64,000 nucleotides of DNA from Trachythela sp. YZ-2020 (Eukaryota; Cnidaria; Anthozoa; Malacalcyonacea; Clavulariidae), in assembly GCA_016169945.1 (NCBI GenBank), contig JADLSH010000379.1:2570001-2634000 (forward strand), written 5' to 3'. Every line of letters begins with the position of its first letter. Positions within the stretch are counted from its first letter, which is position 1. Shown piece by piece: positions 1-12,738 of the stretch. A program made the translations under genes and the position numbers. Under the pieces are notes generated by a model. That model saw only the letters and a program-made list of their open reading frames with translations. It had not been told where the DNA came from and did no database searches.

Positions 1-775
1 GTTCATCTTAAAGAATGTAGGCAATTTCACGGACACAATAGATTCTTATGAGGGGAAACATGTAGATTATTATCTGAATGTCTGAGTGCTTTTCAGTAAG
101 CATGATATATAGGTTTTCCTCGTTAAACAATCAAAAATACATTAAGTCAGTCTGTGTATTGATTTAAACCCCGTCTGTGTTTGAGTTTATGATTTATAGA
201 ACACCCACAGTCAGGTCATTATATGGTCGGTTGATGTTTTCAAAACTCTTTCTATTATAATTATGTAGTAGTCTTGTATTTCGAGACAAATAGTAAGTAA
301 ACGGTAACCTAATTTTCTTGCTCCTATAAATTTCGACATTTCTGAAGTTGATCACCATCGTTGACTGTAACACTTATGAAAACAACCAAAATATAACGTA
401 TAACTCGCCGAAAGAATGGCTAAACCAACTTACAATTTAAGATAGCAATTACACAATAATTTACTTTGTTTATTTACAGAAAAAACAACGAAATTATCGG
501 AAAATAAATACAGGTTTGTTGTGTTTGTTTTGGTGTGTGCGACATCACGATGACACAGATAAACGGTGTGGTCAAAAATGAAATAAGCCAACCTTATTGT
601 GCGATGAATCTAGAAACGTGACTTTGATTAAAATACAATTAAAAACAAAATGATGACCCTCCAATGAGAGGAAATTGGGCAAAGATAGAACACCCTGAAA
701 AATCTGGATTTTCGATTATATTAAGCGGTGTGTGTCTTAATGATTTCAATTAAATATCATTCATTTAAATTCTCT
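1..775. other. Gene-poor left edge with a partial MITE
   Basis: I see no coding exon here. The only recognisable structure is a truncated, reverse-oriented copy of the MITE-A family at about 250-358, listed separately. Confidence 0.5.
250..358 (-). mobile_element. MITE-A family, truncated copy
   Basis: Read on the minus strand, this carries the family's GATGGTGATCAACTTC end followed by the 'gacatttataggagcaag' type body and a stretch ending at TATAATTATG. It matches copies near 3.9, 12.7, 30.9 and 37.8 kb. Only one terminal inverted repeat is present, so the copy is incomplete. Confidence 0.5.
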
Positions 776-1072
776 TCTCAAACTCATTAATAATTCATGA
801 GCAAAACACAAAGGAAATCACCACCGTATCGTTGTCTTGATACCACGGTAATAAACACCCATAAATTAACTCAACTTTCGCGTTGAATTTCTCTTTAAAA
901 ACTGGTTTGTTTGAGAAGCTATATCATACACTCGAAGTCGTTTATTATAGTGATTTAAAAACACCTCAAAGTATGTTAAAAAACTCGGCTAGCGCCTTGT
1001 TTTTCAACACACTTTTCGGTGTTTCAAATCACTATAATAAACTCCTTCTCGTGTATGATATATTACTTCATA
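776..1072 (+). repeat. Hairpin-bearing dispersed repeat, copy 1
   Basis: About 295 bp that recur in the opposite orientation at 10312-10585 and 26757-27068. Shared landmarks are CTCATTAATAATTCATGAGC, CACCACCGTATCGTTG and AACTCAACTTTCGCGTTGAA. The distal half (about 921-1062) is an imperfect foldback whose arms run from ATCATACACTCGAAG to CTCGTGTATGATAT, with GGCTAGCGCC near the loop. The 64-codon ORF at 883-1077 lies across this repeat and is not a gene. Confidence 0.75.
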
Positions 1073-3293
1073 ATTAGAATGTTCACTTTTCAATATGCAA
1101 TACTGATTAAGAACTGAATTATCCTATTAATTATCATATGCTTTGAAGGAATTTCTAGGATTTGAGATTTCTTCAGGGAAAACTTGTTACTTCATAAAAT
1201 AAAGTATGAAACGAATTAAAGTTCCAACTTAAACTCAATATTTGAGAAAAATATCAGGAAACAAGATTCAACAGAAATATTTCGACAAATTCATCATCAG
1301 ACTGATGAAGGTACGTGCTTACGAATCGAAAGGAATTCTTATAATTCATTTGCTATCAGGGTCTTACCAAGATAGGGAATTTGGGCGTCCAAATTTTGAC
1401 ATACAACTTAACATTTGCGCGAGGATGGTATGAAGACTTGCTCTCTGGCAGCATATTATTACTGTATATTTTGATGGCTTATTAAGAGGACGAAATCACA
1501 GATAGGATTCAGTTACAAACTTGCATGATCAATTCATATTCCAATGTTAGCCAAATAAGCTATTTGACTGGAATTGCCTCGAATTTGACCGTCAATGATT
1601 AGTGGAGACAACGAGAGTTCTTAGACAATGATAGGAATCAATGACAAGACATTAGACTGTAGAATACCTACTATCGTACATGATCGCTACAGGTCTGCAC
1701 TATTTTGCGAATTGGAATTATCAACTACAGTGTACAATGTACAATGTACAGATTTTTAGAAAGGCGTCAATATGATAATCAGCCGCCGTCCAAAAGCCGT
1801 CATTTTCAAGTGACCGTCCAAATTCTAAGATGGCCGTCCATATATAAGACGGCTGGACGGCAGGCTGGCTAAGACCATGTTTGCTATCTATCCCATTCAC
1901 TCAGGACCATCATTGGCTGCAGCCACTTAATCCCTACAAGTTTTAACACACATTTCTAATCATAGAAATTGATGACATCTCTTACAGTTTATTACCAAAA
2001 TTGGTAAAATCACTTAACCATGTCATGTGGAGTTTTGCCTCGAAGTGAAACGGAACACGATAATCTTGGTAGCGTGCATGAATGGTTTGCCACAGAGGGA
2101 TTCTAATTGGTAATTAGCACATTCCAACTGCGAGGAATGAGAAACAACGCCTGTTTTCGTTTGTAAACTAAGAAAACAATTTAACAAATCAGATCATTAT
2201 CGCAAATAGAATCTAAGATTTCATAAGAATGTCAAGTATTGGATCAACTCTGTGCCTGCTATGAATATAGCCTTTCTACTTTCATGAACTTTGAAAAGGA
2301 TTAAATTTCGCCATAGAAATTTCGTTGTTTATTCTTGCGTGCATGGTATGATCATGACGAAGTAGTGCATGGCCTTAAATGTGGCCTACCCTAATAGGTT
2401 TTTAATCCTCTTGAAAATGAATCTTAAATGCAAACGACAATCACAAAACTGTCTTCTGAAAAAGAAAAACTTGTGGGTAGCCTTGAGAATGAAACATGGA
2501 ACCACCTCAAAAGTCAAAATAGAACAGGAAGTTTATGAACGATATGACTTTGAATGTTTATATCATTAGTTTAATGCAACGTACAAAGACCAACATAGAA
2601 TCATTAAAACGCTAAACACTATAACTACGAAATTTCGTTTGCCTAACAGTTGTGAAAAATATAGAAGATAACAGAATACAAGGCCACCTTGAATCTCAGC
2701 AGGATCAGCAAGCGGGCGAGGTATAATTTGACTTAAGACTTTATTTTTAAACACTGCCATTATTCGTTCTAACTGTGAGGCTTCATAATTATCCGAAAAT
2801 ATTTTCTCCACTGAGTTTTCCCACGATGGGTTCAGTAATTACATCGTTCATGCTTCACTGCATGATGACAAACACGTGTATATTGATAATCTTCCATGAC
2901 CAGTTGATTGTGGCATAGATAATATCAAAGCTTCTTGTAAAAAATATATTTCTATTTATCTATAGAATACTTGCAAGGGTCAGTCAGTCAGTCAGACGTC
3001 TGCTTGGGATATTTCCATAGATATAAACACATAGACATTTCTTAGATTTCAGGAAGGGAGTTTTCCCCACCCTCCTAATTAGCATTAAAAGCGCTAAACA
3101 TTCGACCTACGCACTTCACACACCTATCTGGCTATAGGGTTTCTTGATATTTATGTTAGAGTCTACGCCCTGTAAAGTAGGTAAATATTACTGCATTTTG
3201 TGAAAGGATCGATGTCTTACTATACATCAGAGGTTAGGGCAAAGTATATATACTCGAGTGCGTGGTTCCCGTGTAGGTAGCGATAAACGATAT
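1073..3293. other. No gene seen
   Basis: AT-rich sequence without a coding exon I can support. The short ORFs at 1242-1433, 2369-2569 and 2566-2811 show no domain, splice context or conserved motif. Confidence 0.5.
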
Positions 3294-3614
3294 GCTTGAG
3301 GGTTTGTAGGACCAAACCGAGGTTAACAAAATTAAAAATCACAAAAAAATATTTAAAAAGTCACGAAAAAATCACAAAAAATAGACAAATCACAAAAATA
3401 TGAAAAATGACAAAAAAAATCGGGGGGAAAAATCACAAAAAAATCACAATGATTTTTCAATCTCGCACACTTTTTAGGAGTGGTTGGCCCCTCGGATCAA
3501 ACTTCCTGAAGAATATAACAACTACTAACTTCCAGACGAAGGGCCTTCGCTCGAAACGTCGAAGCTAGTTCTTATAATATTTTTCAGGTAGTTCGATCCT
3601 ACGAACCCTCAAGT
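3294..3614. mobile_element. TIR element with A-rich minisatellite core and a GAAACGTCGAAG motif
   Basis: The ends are inverted repeats: CTTGAGGGTTTGTAGGACC on the left and the complement of CTTGAGGGTTCGTAGGATC on the right. The interior (about 3329-3460) is a degenerate array of 'atcacaaaaaa' units. The right part contains the dispersed motif CCTTCGCTCGAAACGTCGAA, relatives of which occur near 20.9, 36.8, 41.1 and 44.3 kb. It is non-coding, and a non-autonomous element is the simplest reading. Confidence 0.6.
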
Positions 3615-3939
3615 ACAAAATGTATAATCACTTCATATTATTCAATGTCATTCACGTTTGGATATGGGTTTTCTTAATTTCTTGATATTTATCTTAGAGC
3701 TAACGCCTATTTCCCCTTGTAAAGTGCCCAGAGATTATTGCATTTTGTGAAAGGATTAATGTCAATCTACAGCGTGGTTGGGTGTGACCTGAGGGTCAGG
3801 CAATCCTGGGGATAAACAACGCTTGGAATTCTTGTCCACCCAGCAAGGAGAGAAGTTGACCTGCATGAAAGTCATTAACAACTTATCTCAGGATTGCCAA
3901 TCACTACATAAACCTGGATTGATGCCCTGGCCTTATTTG

Positions 3940-4153
3940 ATGGGTTTCAGTATTAAGCGGTACAGGGCAGCAGATGGTGGGCAACTATTGACACTTATAG
4001 GAACAAGAAGATTGAACTACATCTCTCAGTTCTATCTGTTTGTCTGCAAATACAAGAGTACTACATATAATGAAAATAATTAACATTATTTTCTCACTCT
4101 GGTAACTGCAAGTTGACCACCATCTGCTGCATCACAGTGCTTAGTGAAACACA
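3940..4153 (+). mobile_element. MITE-A family, near-complete copy
   Basis: The terminal inverted repeats read GGGTTTCAGTATTAAGC...GCAGCAGATGGTGGGCAAC on the left, and GTTGACCACCATCTGCTGC...GTGCTTAGTGAAACACACC on the right. The body includes AACTACATCTCTCAGTTCTA and TAATTAACATTATTTTCTCA, which recur in the other copies. There is no coding capacity, so this is a non-autonomous DNA transposon of unknown superfamily. Confidence 0.75.
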
Positions 4154-6594
4154 CCTAGTTAGATTCTGGATTAATGGTACAGGTCTTACATTGTTTAAAT
4201 ACCAAATTAATAATTCTATAAAGTATTAAGTAAATTTTGATTACGAATTTTGCAAGTTCGTGTGCCAGTATGCATAACGTAGTAAAAACCTGTACGAAAA
4301 TAGCACGTTTTCAATGTGTTTTTTTTTCTGTATATTATTACTCATTGACTGATCAATGGTTGATTAACAATTGATCAATTAATGATTTTTGTAGTTAATT
4401 AAACAATAAATCTGCAGAAAGGACCTACATCATACAAGCAAATGCAAATAACTTGCTTTTTTTGTAAAATCCTTGTCATCAAATGGAATAATATTGTATA
4501 AAATGTGAAAAGTGATGAAATACATTATATCATATGCAAAAGCTTATGCAAACCAAGAAGTTGGGAGAATTTCAGTGCAGATCAATATGCCAAAATTCTC
4601 TTCCTGGGCGGAATTTCGTTCTCTTTGAAGTGAAGAGCCACACGGACCGACAAGGAGAAAACACCAATATCTGTCAAACGCATCTTCCCGCCCCAAAACA
4701 TCACAATATTAGTCATATATGTTTTCTCGTATAATGCATACTAAATGTACAACTATAGATTACAGAAGCATTGCGGTAAAGTGTATATTTGTTAGTTTGT
4801 TCAGACGGTAAAAAATCCCTTTATCGGGGAATTGTAAAGCCCATATCAATGGCATATGAAATGGGTCGGTTAAATAGCCGCCCTTTCTTGGCACAAGGAA
4901 CATTTCAAGAGCACTAATAAGTGATGAAGTTCGCATATTTTGCTCTGGTCTTTTTACGATGTGACGACAAGTGGTAGGGACCCTTACAAAACTGGATTGA
5001 AGGAACTGGATTTTGATCTCAATGACATAGAAAGAAAGAAAGAACGAAATAATGGAAGTGCGACCTGATTCCTATAATTATTGTGTAGTAATTTGTTAGT
5101 TCTTGCATAATCTGAAAAGCAGAGATTGTACTGAGCAGTTACCTAGCACAAAATAGAGTTCTTAATTCACATTCGCCCATTTCAGTCTATTATTGCAGGT
5201 ATTTACAACTCTTTAATGTCTGAATCTATGTTTTACTAAATCCTAGCTTAACATTTTCGCAGTAATACGAAGTTTATACTGACCTCAGAGCCTGTTAGTA
5301 TATCTAGCTATAAACTTTATCAAATGAAACATTCGTTTTGCTTTTTTAATAACGGGAGCCGTATTTAATTATGTATGCTATTGCAACGAAAGATAAATCT
5401 ATAAAGATGTTAGTAGTTAAGTACTGTTTCGATGTATTAAGAAATTTTGATCAATTCTAATATATTCCAATCCTTAGTTGTTAAGGTGGAAGTCAAATCT
5501 GTTCTGCTCACATGCAACATTCCATGGCCACATGTGAGGGCCCTCACAATTGGAATTTCAATGGAATAACGCATGCGTTAACGTTTTGTGTGTGCTTGTA
5601 TCGTAAGTACCAATAGTGGTATTAATGTCGATTATTGCCCCCCTCCAATAATTTCCTCATTTTACTTCCAGGATTTTAGTTCTTTTCAAACCAACGTTGC
5701 AGAGCCAACTACAATCAACTTATCTGCAATAGTTTCTCGTTACTTTGACATTGTGTGTATATCAATAGGACCTAAACCAATTCATTGAGTCCAGGTTTTA
5801 ACCCTGCAATATATAGTACAGCACCTGTGCCAAAAACCAGGCATGACCTCATGTCGCTTCAATGCTCTATAGGGTGGCCATGATCACACCGAATTATTTC
5901 AATCTTCTCCGGTATTTAACCGATCTTAAATTGTATCTAAAGGTATTACCCTGCATTACGGGATTAATAATGTATGTATAAATGGTCAGAACAAGGAACT
6001 GTTAGTGTTAGTTTGTAAAGCGCGTCAGTCGTCTTGAGAACGGCAGCGCAACACGATAACGTGCTTTGTTATTGATCTTGACGCGGGAATGCTTGTTCAC
6101 AGCAAAGTGTTGGCGACAGCAATGCAAATTTCGGCTTGTGCTAGCTACGAATTGTTTCCTAAATTTATCGCGTTTGCGCAATTTGCGCAACAGTATGCGT
6201 CTAATTTACGAAGGCTACTTTTCAGCAATGCGTTTTCACACGCACATATACGAATGGAACAGTTTAAATCCGAAATTTGAGCAATATTTTGCGTCAAATT
6301 CAGTATGTTTGATGTCTAAATAAATTACGAAGATGGTAATTGTAATAAGCATTTCCTAATTAATCTGGCCTACTCGATTTCACTTATGTTAAACTTGTTG
6401 ACTGATCACACGGTGATGATTTCATTTCATTCATTTCGTTGTTTAATATTTTTCACGCAAAGGCAGAATGAGAATAAGCTCCAGGTTGACAATATATTTT
6501 CTTCCAGCTAACTGCTAAGTTTATTTATAATTTATGTATGTTTTAATAAAATGTTTCATGGAATCTAATCCTCAATTCATTCATACACTATGAT
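4154..6594. other. No gene seen
   Basis: I find no supported exon. The 60-codon minus ORF at 6008-6190 is very basic and has a weak upstream acceptor-like AG. I could not connect it to the signal-peptide exon at 7.9 kb. Confidence 0.45.
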
Positions 6595-6821
6595 TAGCCG
6601 AATTCATATTAGGGACGGGAAACTCGTCTAATATGAATCCGGGGGCAGACGAGCTTCCCGTCTAACTTTCCCGTCCAACTTTCCCGTGGAAAGTTAGACG
6701 GGAATCCCATCTAGACGGGAAATTCGTCTTAAATCCGTCCCTAAATTCATATTCAGACGGGTTTTCACAGACGAGTTTCCCGTCTAAGACGAGTTTCCCG
6801 TCCCTAATAGGAATTCGGCTA
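6595..6821. mobile_element. MITE with GACGGGAAACTCGTCT terminal inverted repeats
   Basis: A 227-bp palindromic element. Its left end TAGCCGAATTCATATTAGG is mirrored by CCTAATAGGAATTCGGCTA at the right end, with one mismatch over about 35 bp. The interior repeats GACGGGAA / TTCCCGTC several times in both orientations. It has no coding content. Confidence 0.8.
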
Positions 6822-7843
6822 TTGATACGCTAGGTTTATAGACCAGATTGCATGCCAAGGCTTGTGATTGTTCACATATATACTTCAAAATTCTTAACAA
6901 TTGCGGCTTAAAGTAACAAAATGAAATGTAAGCTAAAGATTTTCAACAAAATTTCCCTAAAAAATCCCATTAAATCGCTAAAGATACGATCATCGCTATT
7001 TTATTAAACCTATGTTTATTTTACCCTCAAACCACGCAGGTGGGCGTCTACTGGAATAAACCTTCGTATCATAAAACACACATTCATTGGTATCTATATG
7101 CATATCTTCAAATTATCACAAAGCAGAAAGCTTTAATTTAAAGACGCGAGGCTTGGTCTTTGTGATTCTAATGGCCCGAATGTTTCATTGTACAGTAATC
7201 CTCTAATTGTTCAAACTTATTTCACCTATTTAAAACCTTTTAAAGCTCAAAAAGTTGGTATTTGTGACAGTATATGGACACCGCTTGAAGCGATACAAAT
7301 TTTACTAGTGAGTTGACGCGACTATACCAGACTTAATGTATTCTACAATTCACAGCAATCTTATAATTATCGCATAGTGCCGCACAATACGCTATGCCTG
7401 TATGAGACTGTTGATTTAATGCCTATTGACATACTCATAAATATGCTTTGAGAAACACGCGACGAACAGGCGAAAGTCGGGGCGCAAATTAGCAAGTCTT
7501 TTCAAAGCTAGATGACAGAAAAGATAGCGCAACCTTCGGCCCAGCCATTCACGTTGCAAATTCAATATTAAAGTTCGCGCAGTACAAATGATGATAGATT
7601 AGTATAGTTTCTTAATACTCATCGAAGCGCGAATTGAAGTACTTAACTATAATACCTACATACCATAATGTATTCTAGAAAATAGACCTTAGTGTACACA
7701 TATTATACGACTCAATGTCTGAGAGTCTTTATCAGAATTTGACATTTCCTAGTAACTGTCACAATTAGGAAACGCTCTTGGTTATAAGAATTATACACTC
7801 GCTATTCAAAATATTCACAACCAAAAGAAGGAACATCACTTAC
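6822..7843. other. Intron or 3' flank of the 7.9-kb secreted-protein gene; nothing assigned
   Basis: If the signal-peptide exon at 7844-7949 is real, its intron starts here on the minus strand. I could not identify the next exon with confidence. Confidence 0.3.
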
Positions 7844-7949
7844 GTTTTGAGATGCTATGTTTCTTTATCGTTTTCACAGCGATGGTAGAATATTCTTGAA
7901 GGAATAGTAGAGCAGCGAAGCAGAAGTACAGAGCCAGTTTAGCCAACAT
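7844..7949 (-). CDS. Candidate first coding exon of a secreted protein (signal peptide)
   Basis: On the minus strand an ATG at 7949 opens 35 codons. They begin MLAKLALYFCFAALLFLQ, a short basic start followed by a hydrophobic core typical of a signal peptide, and then EYSTIAVKTIKKHSISK. The exon ends at a consensus donor, C|GTAAGT, at 7844 in phase 1. A TATAAATA box lies about 180 bp upstream, so a complete promoter and first exon are plausible. I could not find the following exons with confidence, so the mature protein is unknown. It could be a secreted peptide precursor or the leader of any extracellular protein. Chance occurrence is possible, but TATA, leader and donor together argue for a real gene start. 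Confidence 0.55.
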
Positions 7950-8130
7950 CCTGAGTACAATATATCTGATCGCTTGGTAGCTTGCGCCTTGCGGGCAGTG
8001 AAAAGCGCTCTTGAATGTTACTCTTAGATAGCACTTAACAAGTTAACACATTAATATTAACCGAAATATCAGGTTTATGAATCGAACCAGCTTACCAGCA
8101 CAGCAAGTACGCGATTTGATGTGTAACAAT

Positions 8131-8139
8131 ATATTTATA
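8131..8139 (-). promoter_or_regulatory. TATA box for the 7.9-kb exon
   Basis: The minus strand reads GTATAAATAT. It would place a transcription start near 8105 and leave a 5' UTR of about 155 nt before the ATG at 7949. Confidence 0.45.
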
Positions 8140-8464
8140 CAAATATAATGAGCAGAGTGTCGTATAGCTTGTCTCTGTGTGTAGTCCTGGCGAGTGTCGA
8201 GCTATGAAGCCAGTCTTCAGTCAAGGTGATGACTAGCAATACTTTGATTCACAGAGGGATATCCACTCGTTACTCGGTGAAATATTCAGACTGACCTATA
8301 TAGGTGATGGACGTCCACAGACTGGAATGACTCGTTTGAGCGTATGATATCTGTGATCATAATCTCCGATAGCCACATACAACACATATGTTTGGCATAA
8401 AAATGTCATGAAGTGTTTCCATAGGGGATATATCGTGATATATAAACATCACTGCACGCTGTCT

Positions 8465-8895
8465 TTTCATGGCTAAAAGTGCATGCGTGCATTATGTATA
8501 ATAAACTACAACACTAAACATTGAATAATATACTGATAGATTTAAAATTCAGATTTTCATTAAATATCGTAACTATGATAGCTGATAATAAAATGGCATC
8601 AACCTGAATACAACACGTCAACTCTGAATCATGCGATTTTCAAGACTTTTCAAGCGGGCTAACACTGCATCAGCACATATGTAATAAACTACAACACTAA
8701 ACAATGAATAATGCTGATACATTTCAAATTAAAATTTTCATTAAACATGATAGCTATAGGATTGATAATTGGCATGAACCTGAATACAACATGTCATCTC
8801 TGAATGATGTGATTTTGAACACTTTTCATGGCTAACATTGATGCTGATAAACTACAGCACTATATAAACATTGAATAATACTGACACATTTTCTA
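8465..8895. repeat. Degenerate tandem repeat, unit about 180 bp, 2.5 copies
   Basis: The segment TAATAAACTACAACACTAAA is followed by TGAATAATactgata, a 'tttcattaaa' stretch, CATCAACCTGAATACAACA and CTTTTCATGGCTAA. The series recurs at about 8500, 8685 and 8850. It is non-coding. Confidence 0.65.
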
Positions 8896-9813
8896 TTCAT
8901 ATATCTTATAAATTTTGTACGATAATTGTATGATTGATAAACGCGCAGTATGAATCTATAAAATACTGAAGATATATAAGATATACAGTTTAATAAAACA
9001 TGAATATTTTGCACACGTTTTTCGAAGTAACTTTTATTTATACAATAGCTGAACCATCAGCTGCCAAAGCATTCAGAATATTTTTGTACATTTATACAAA
9101 TTTTCAAAAAAGAGCTGAAGTATTTTCTCTTATCTATGTCTAGATAAAGTGAAAGGGCACAATTAAGTCAGAGTCTCTGGTATTTTCTGATAATCATACC
9201 GCATTAACATATAAATCTTATGACCTATGGTTGTTTATATATTTGAGGTTTAGAAATACTCCAAATAAAGTGTACGAAAATCAGTTTTTTTAGAAAAATC
9301 TGATATCAAACTTCTCACTGAAATATCACAACTGTCAAACGGTCGGAAATATGCACAAGATATAGATAGATAAACATTAAAAGACCGCCACAAAACATAT
9401 ACCTAAAGTTATCACTTCTCAAGAAACGAACAGATCGTATTTCACAGCTATATTTTATTGACTTAGTATTAATAAAATCATATACTCAATGCTAAAACAA
9501 TATTTTTATACAAATTTTCTAACTGACAACCATGATGCATGCATGATATCCGATTATTTGCTGGTATTTAGGCAATTTACAGAAAAACAGATTATTACTA
9601 AAGATGGAAGAATAGGCATGATCAAAAACAATATTTGATATTTATCTTGCGGTACTTCTTTCTAAAAAGCTTCATGCCTTTTTAGGAAATCTTATATGTT
9701 TCGAGAAACTGTAGAAAATGTATAAATGTATGGCTCTATATACGGCAACTGGACAATGACAAAATAAATCAAAAGGAAAATAGATCGAGGAACATATATT
9801 CGTTTATATCAGC
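8896..9813. other. No gene seen
   Basis: AT-rich sequence with short ORFs only and no splice-flanked coding segment. Confidence 0.45.
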
Positions 9814-10107
9814 CTGGTCAAACGAGAATGAATTGACGAGAGTTGGCAAGCGAGACTTTGCATGAGAGTTTGTTCAACTCTCACTATGCCCCGGTCAAAC
9901 GAGAACAAGAGACGCATGAGAGTTGATTGGATATTACCACGCGTACAGGTGAAACGAGCAAAAATTCTCGTCATCAACAGTCTCATCAAAATTTGAGCCA
10001 GCTCAAAATTGACGAGGGTAGTGCATGCACTGAGAGTTGGTGGTCAAACGTGACTGAGAGTTGCCACCCTCATTGACTCTCATCAACTCTTATCCTCGTT
10101 TGACCAG
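9814..10107. mobile_element. MITE-B family, copy 1 (CTGGTCAAACGAGAATGA ends)
   Basis: 294 bp with terminal inverted repeats: CTGGTCAAACGAGAATGA on the left and TCCTCGTTTGACCAG on the right. The interior is saturated with ATGAGAGTT / AACTCTCAT sub-repeats in both orientations and carries ATATTACCACGCGTAC. Relatives lie at 24256-24519 and 31994-32415. ORFs here, such as 9804-9989, are artefacts. Confidence 0.8.
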
Positions 10108-10311
10108 AGATTTCATACACACGAGATGGATTGAACATATTACGAACCGAGAACTTTATGGGGAACTACCAAAAAAGAGTGATACCATTCGTGAAAGAGG
10201 GAGTTAAGTTTAGTAGATACTGTATGAGAAGGAGAAAGGAAGTTATCAGCCGGCCGATCCTTTGGGAATCATCATGTGGTAAAAAGAGAAAACCTTCAAG
10301 GAAGATACTGG

Positions 10312-10585
10312 AAGTAATATATCATACACGAGGAGTTTATTATAGTGATTTGAAACACCGAAAAGTGTGTTGAAAAACAAGGCGCTAGCCGAGTTTTTTA
10401 ACATACTTTGAGGTGTTTTTAAATCACTATAATAAACGACTTCGAGTGTATGATATAGCTTCTCAAACAAACCAGTATTTAAAGAGAAGTTCAACGCGAA
10501 AGTTGAGTTAATTTATGGGTGTTTACAACGATACGGTGGTGATTTCCTTTGTGTTTTGCTCATGAATTATTAATGAGTTTGAGAA
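10312..10585 (-). repeat. Hairpin-bearing dispersed repeat, copy 2
   Basis: Reverse-oriented relative of 776-1072. It keeps the foldback from ATCATACACGAGGAG to CTTCGAGTGTATGATAT and the CGCTAGCCGAG loop. It lacks the short CTTGATACCACGG segment present in the other copies. Confidence 0.75.
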
Positions 10586-12738
10586 TTCCATGTAGTAACT
10601 TGTGGAGATGATGAAAAATAGTGAACAATGGAAAGCAATAGTCAGAAAGGCCCGATCGAGATCGATAAGATATATCGATGATGATGGTCAAAAATAGATT
10701 TCTTCTAGTTCCTGTTCTAAGTAAGGTGGCCAGCTTCCTACAGACACACCTTTCCTTAAACGCGGATTGCGTGTGCGAGCCAGTGGGTAAGTCGTGTCAT
10801 AAGTAGTTATTAAACAGATTAAATAGATATTAGTTCCTTTTCATACAGATTAAAGTCTCAGCACTTCATAATCTTCTTAAATTATTATCTTTGTGCGCGT
10901 ATTTTGTTCCTGGATCACAGAGAACTAAGGAACTACAATCATAGAATAAACTACATCTGGACAAACTGCCTAAAAAACGGACACACATATCATCCGCCTA
11001 ATAGATTATTGAGCCACCCTCCCCTTGCTCCACCACTCAATGAAGTGACTGCTCAATGAAGTGAGTGCTCAATGAAGCGAATGGTGGGGGCTAGGGGAAG
11101 GCTAAGCACCATCTGCAGTTTTCTACCATTCTTATCCTAACCAATTATTCTATGATTGTACCTGAGAAAAGAACGATCTCTTAAAGCCATAAGAACGATC
11201 TGTGAGCTGGCATTTAGCCAGTATACGTAAGTTAACAGACATATAATATCGAATGCTAGCAAAATCTCTTTGTATAACAAAAGGGGAAACACTTATAGCT
11301 ATAAACACTGATGAATCATCTCATTTAAGTACACCAAGAGCCATCCGTCGTAAAATTGAGCCCGTCAATATAAATCTTTTTATAGAGAGAAAGGAACTTA
11401 CTAGGAATATTTGTTCAAAGACAATTAAAGTACGAAGGAAAAGACACTTAAGATCTTAAGAAGCAAGACTATATGTGTTTCAAAGCGATAGCTCTGAAGC
11501 AGCTGGTCATCCGACAAACGTCCTTTATATGTGGAATATTCACATCAGACAGAAATATCCGACGTTTAATTTTAAGATCGTTCTTTCAGTTCCAAATGCT
11601 TTTAAATCCTCCTATTTGGTAGTCCAGACTCAACCCACGGCATTTTGTGGTTTTAAGCAAACGGCCTTTGTTAGGAAAGTTCCTGTAGATAACTTGTTTG
11701 AAAAGATTTGCATTGTAACGTATGGTACCCACGTCAAAATGAAGAAGCGAGGCATGCATGAACAATCATTGTTCTCTACGCTTAAATCTCATTCCTAAGC
11801 TTTTTTGACCTTCAATAGAAGCTGCAGTACTTAACTGGAATTAGTTCTCTTTCAAATCGCTAGATTCTAAAATTCTACGAAATATTTAATTTCTAAAATT
11901 CTGAGAATTTTTTTTCAAAAATTCTAAGAATTTTTAGATTTCTAGAATTCTATCAAATTCCACAAAATCTTACCTTCCACTTCTTCGCACTGCCTATAAT
12001 AATCTGCGCCTTCTTTTATGAAGAAACATTTCTTGAAACTTGGCTCTGTTGGAGAAAATCAAGAACAAATCAATAAATAATATAATATAATATATAAAAT
12101 TCCGTGTGCGGTGTGTGCATGGGGAGGGGGGGGGGGTTAAAGCCCCTAATTCTAGAAGACCTTAAGGTCGAATTTCAGTATTTGCCATCAAAAACACACA
12201 TTTGAGCACAAACTCTATTTTATAGCATGTTGCAACGAATAATTTTTTGTTGTTAGTTCCCGATTACGACAAGTAATCGTGATCTTGAATGTTCAGTTGT
12301 CGTCAACGTTTAAGTGTACTCCATAGCAGTACAAGCGATAGCAAAATATGAGTTTTGGTCGTTCTCAACAAAAGTGGTTGTCGAAAAAAGGCTCCCGCGT
12401 GGGTGAAGGCGATCCTAATGGAAAACGTCCTTTGTGCTAAATAGAAGCGCGCGCGCCTGATAGACGCCTGGTCGTAATAACACAAATATATACAAATGTC
12501 AAAATTCAATTTTGCGCACCCTGTGAAGCAATGGGAATACCTTTATAAACAACTCTACTTTACAGATGTTTGAAACTTCTCCTTAAATGGTTTCGTCGGC
12601 AAAGAATTATTGGACATAATTCGATACTTAAGTTCAATTGAAAAAACATTGCCGAAATATTACTGTACACTTAGAGAGTTTTTAAGAATAGATCACTGCT
12701 TTTTTACACATTACTATAATTGCTAATCTTGTGTATTG
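10586..12738. other. No gene supported
   Basis: It contains a 107-codon ORF (11475-11798) and a 68-codon ORF (11253-11459) on the plus strand. Neither shows a recognisable domain or good splice context, so I leave them uncalled. A/T-rich palindromic sequence built on AATTCTnAGAATTT lies at about 11870-11965. Confidence 0.4.

Noticed and set aside
6008..6190. Second exon of the 7.9-kb secreted gene (basic 60-codon ORF)
   Set aside because: The only acceptor-like AG nearby has a poor pyrimidine tract, and the phase after the first exon would give a short Cys-containing reading that stops after 18 codons. Evidence is insufficient.
11475..11798. 107-codon plus ORF
   Set aside because: It has no recognisable domain, splice signals or composition shift, and could be chance or a decayed repeat.
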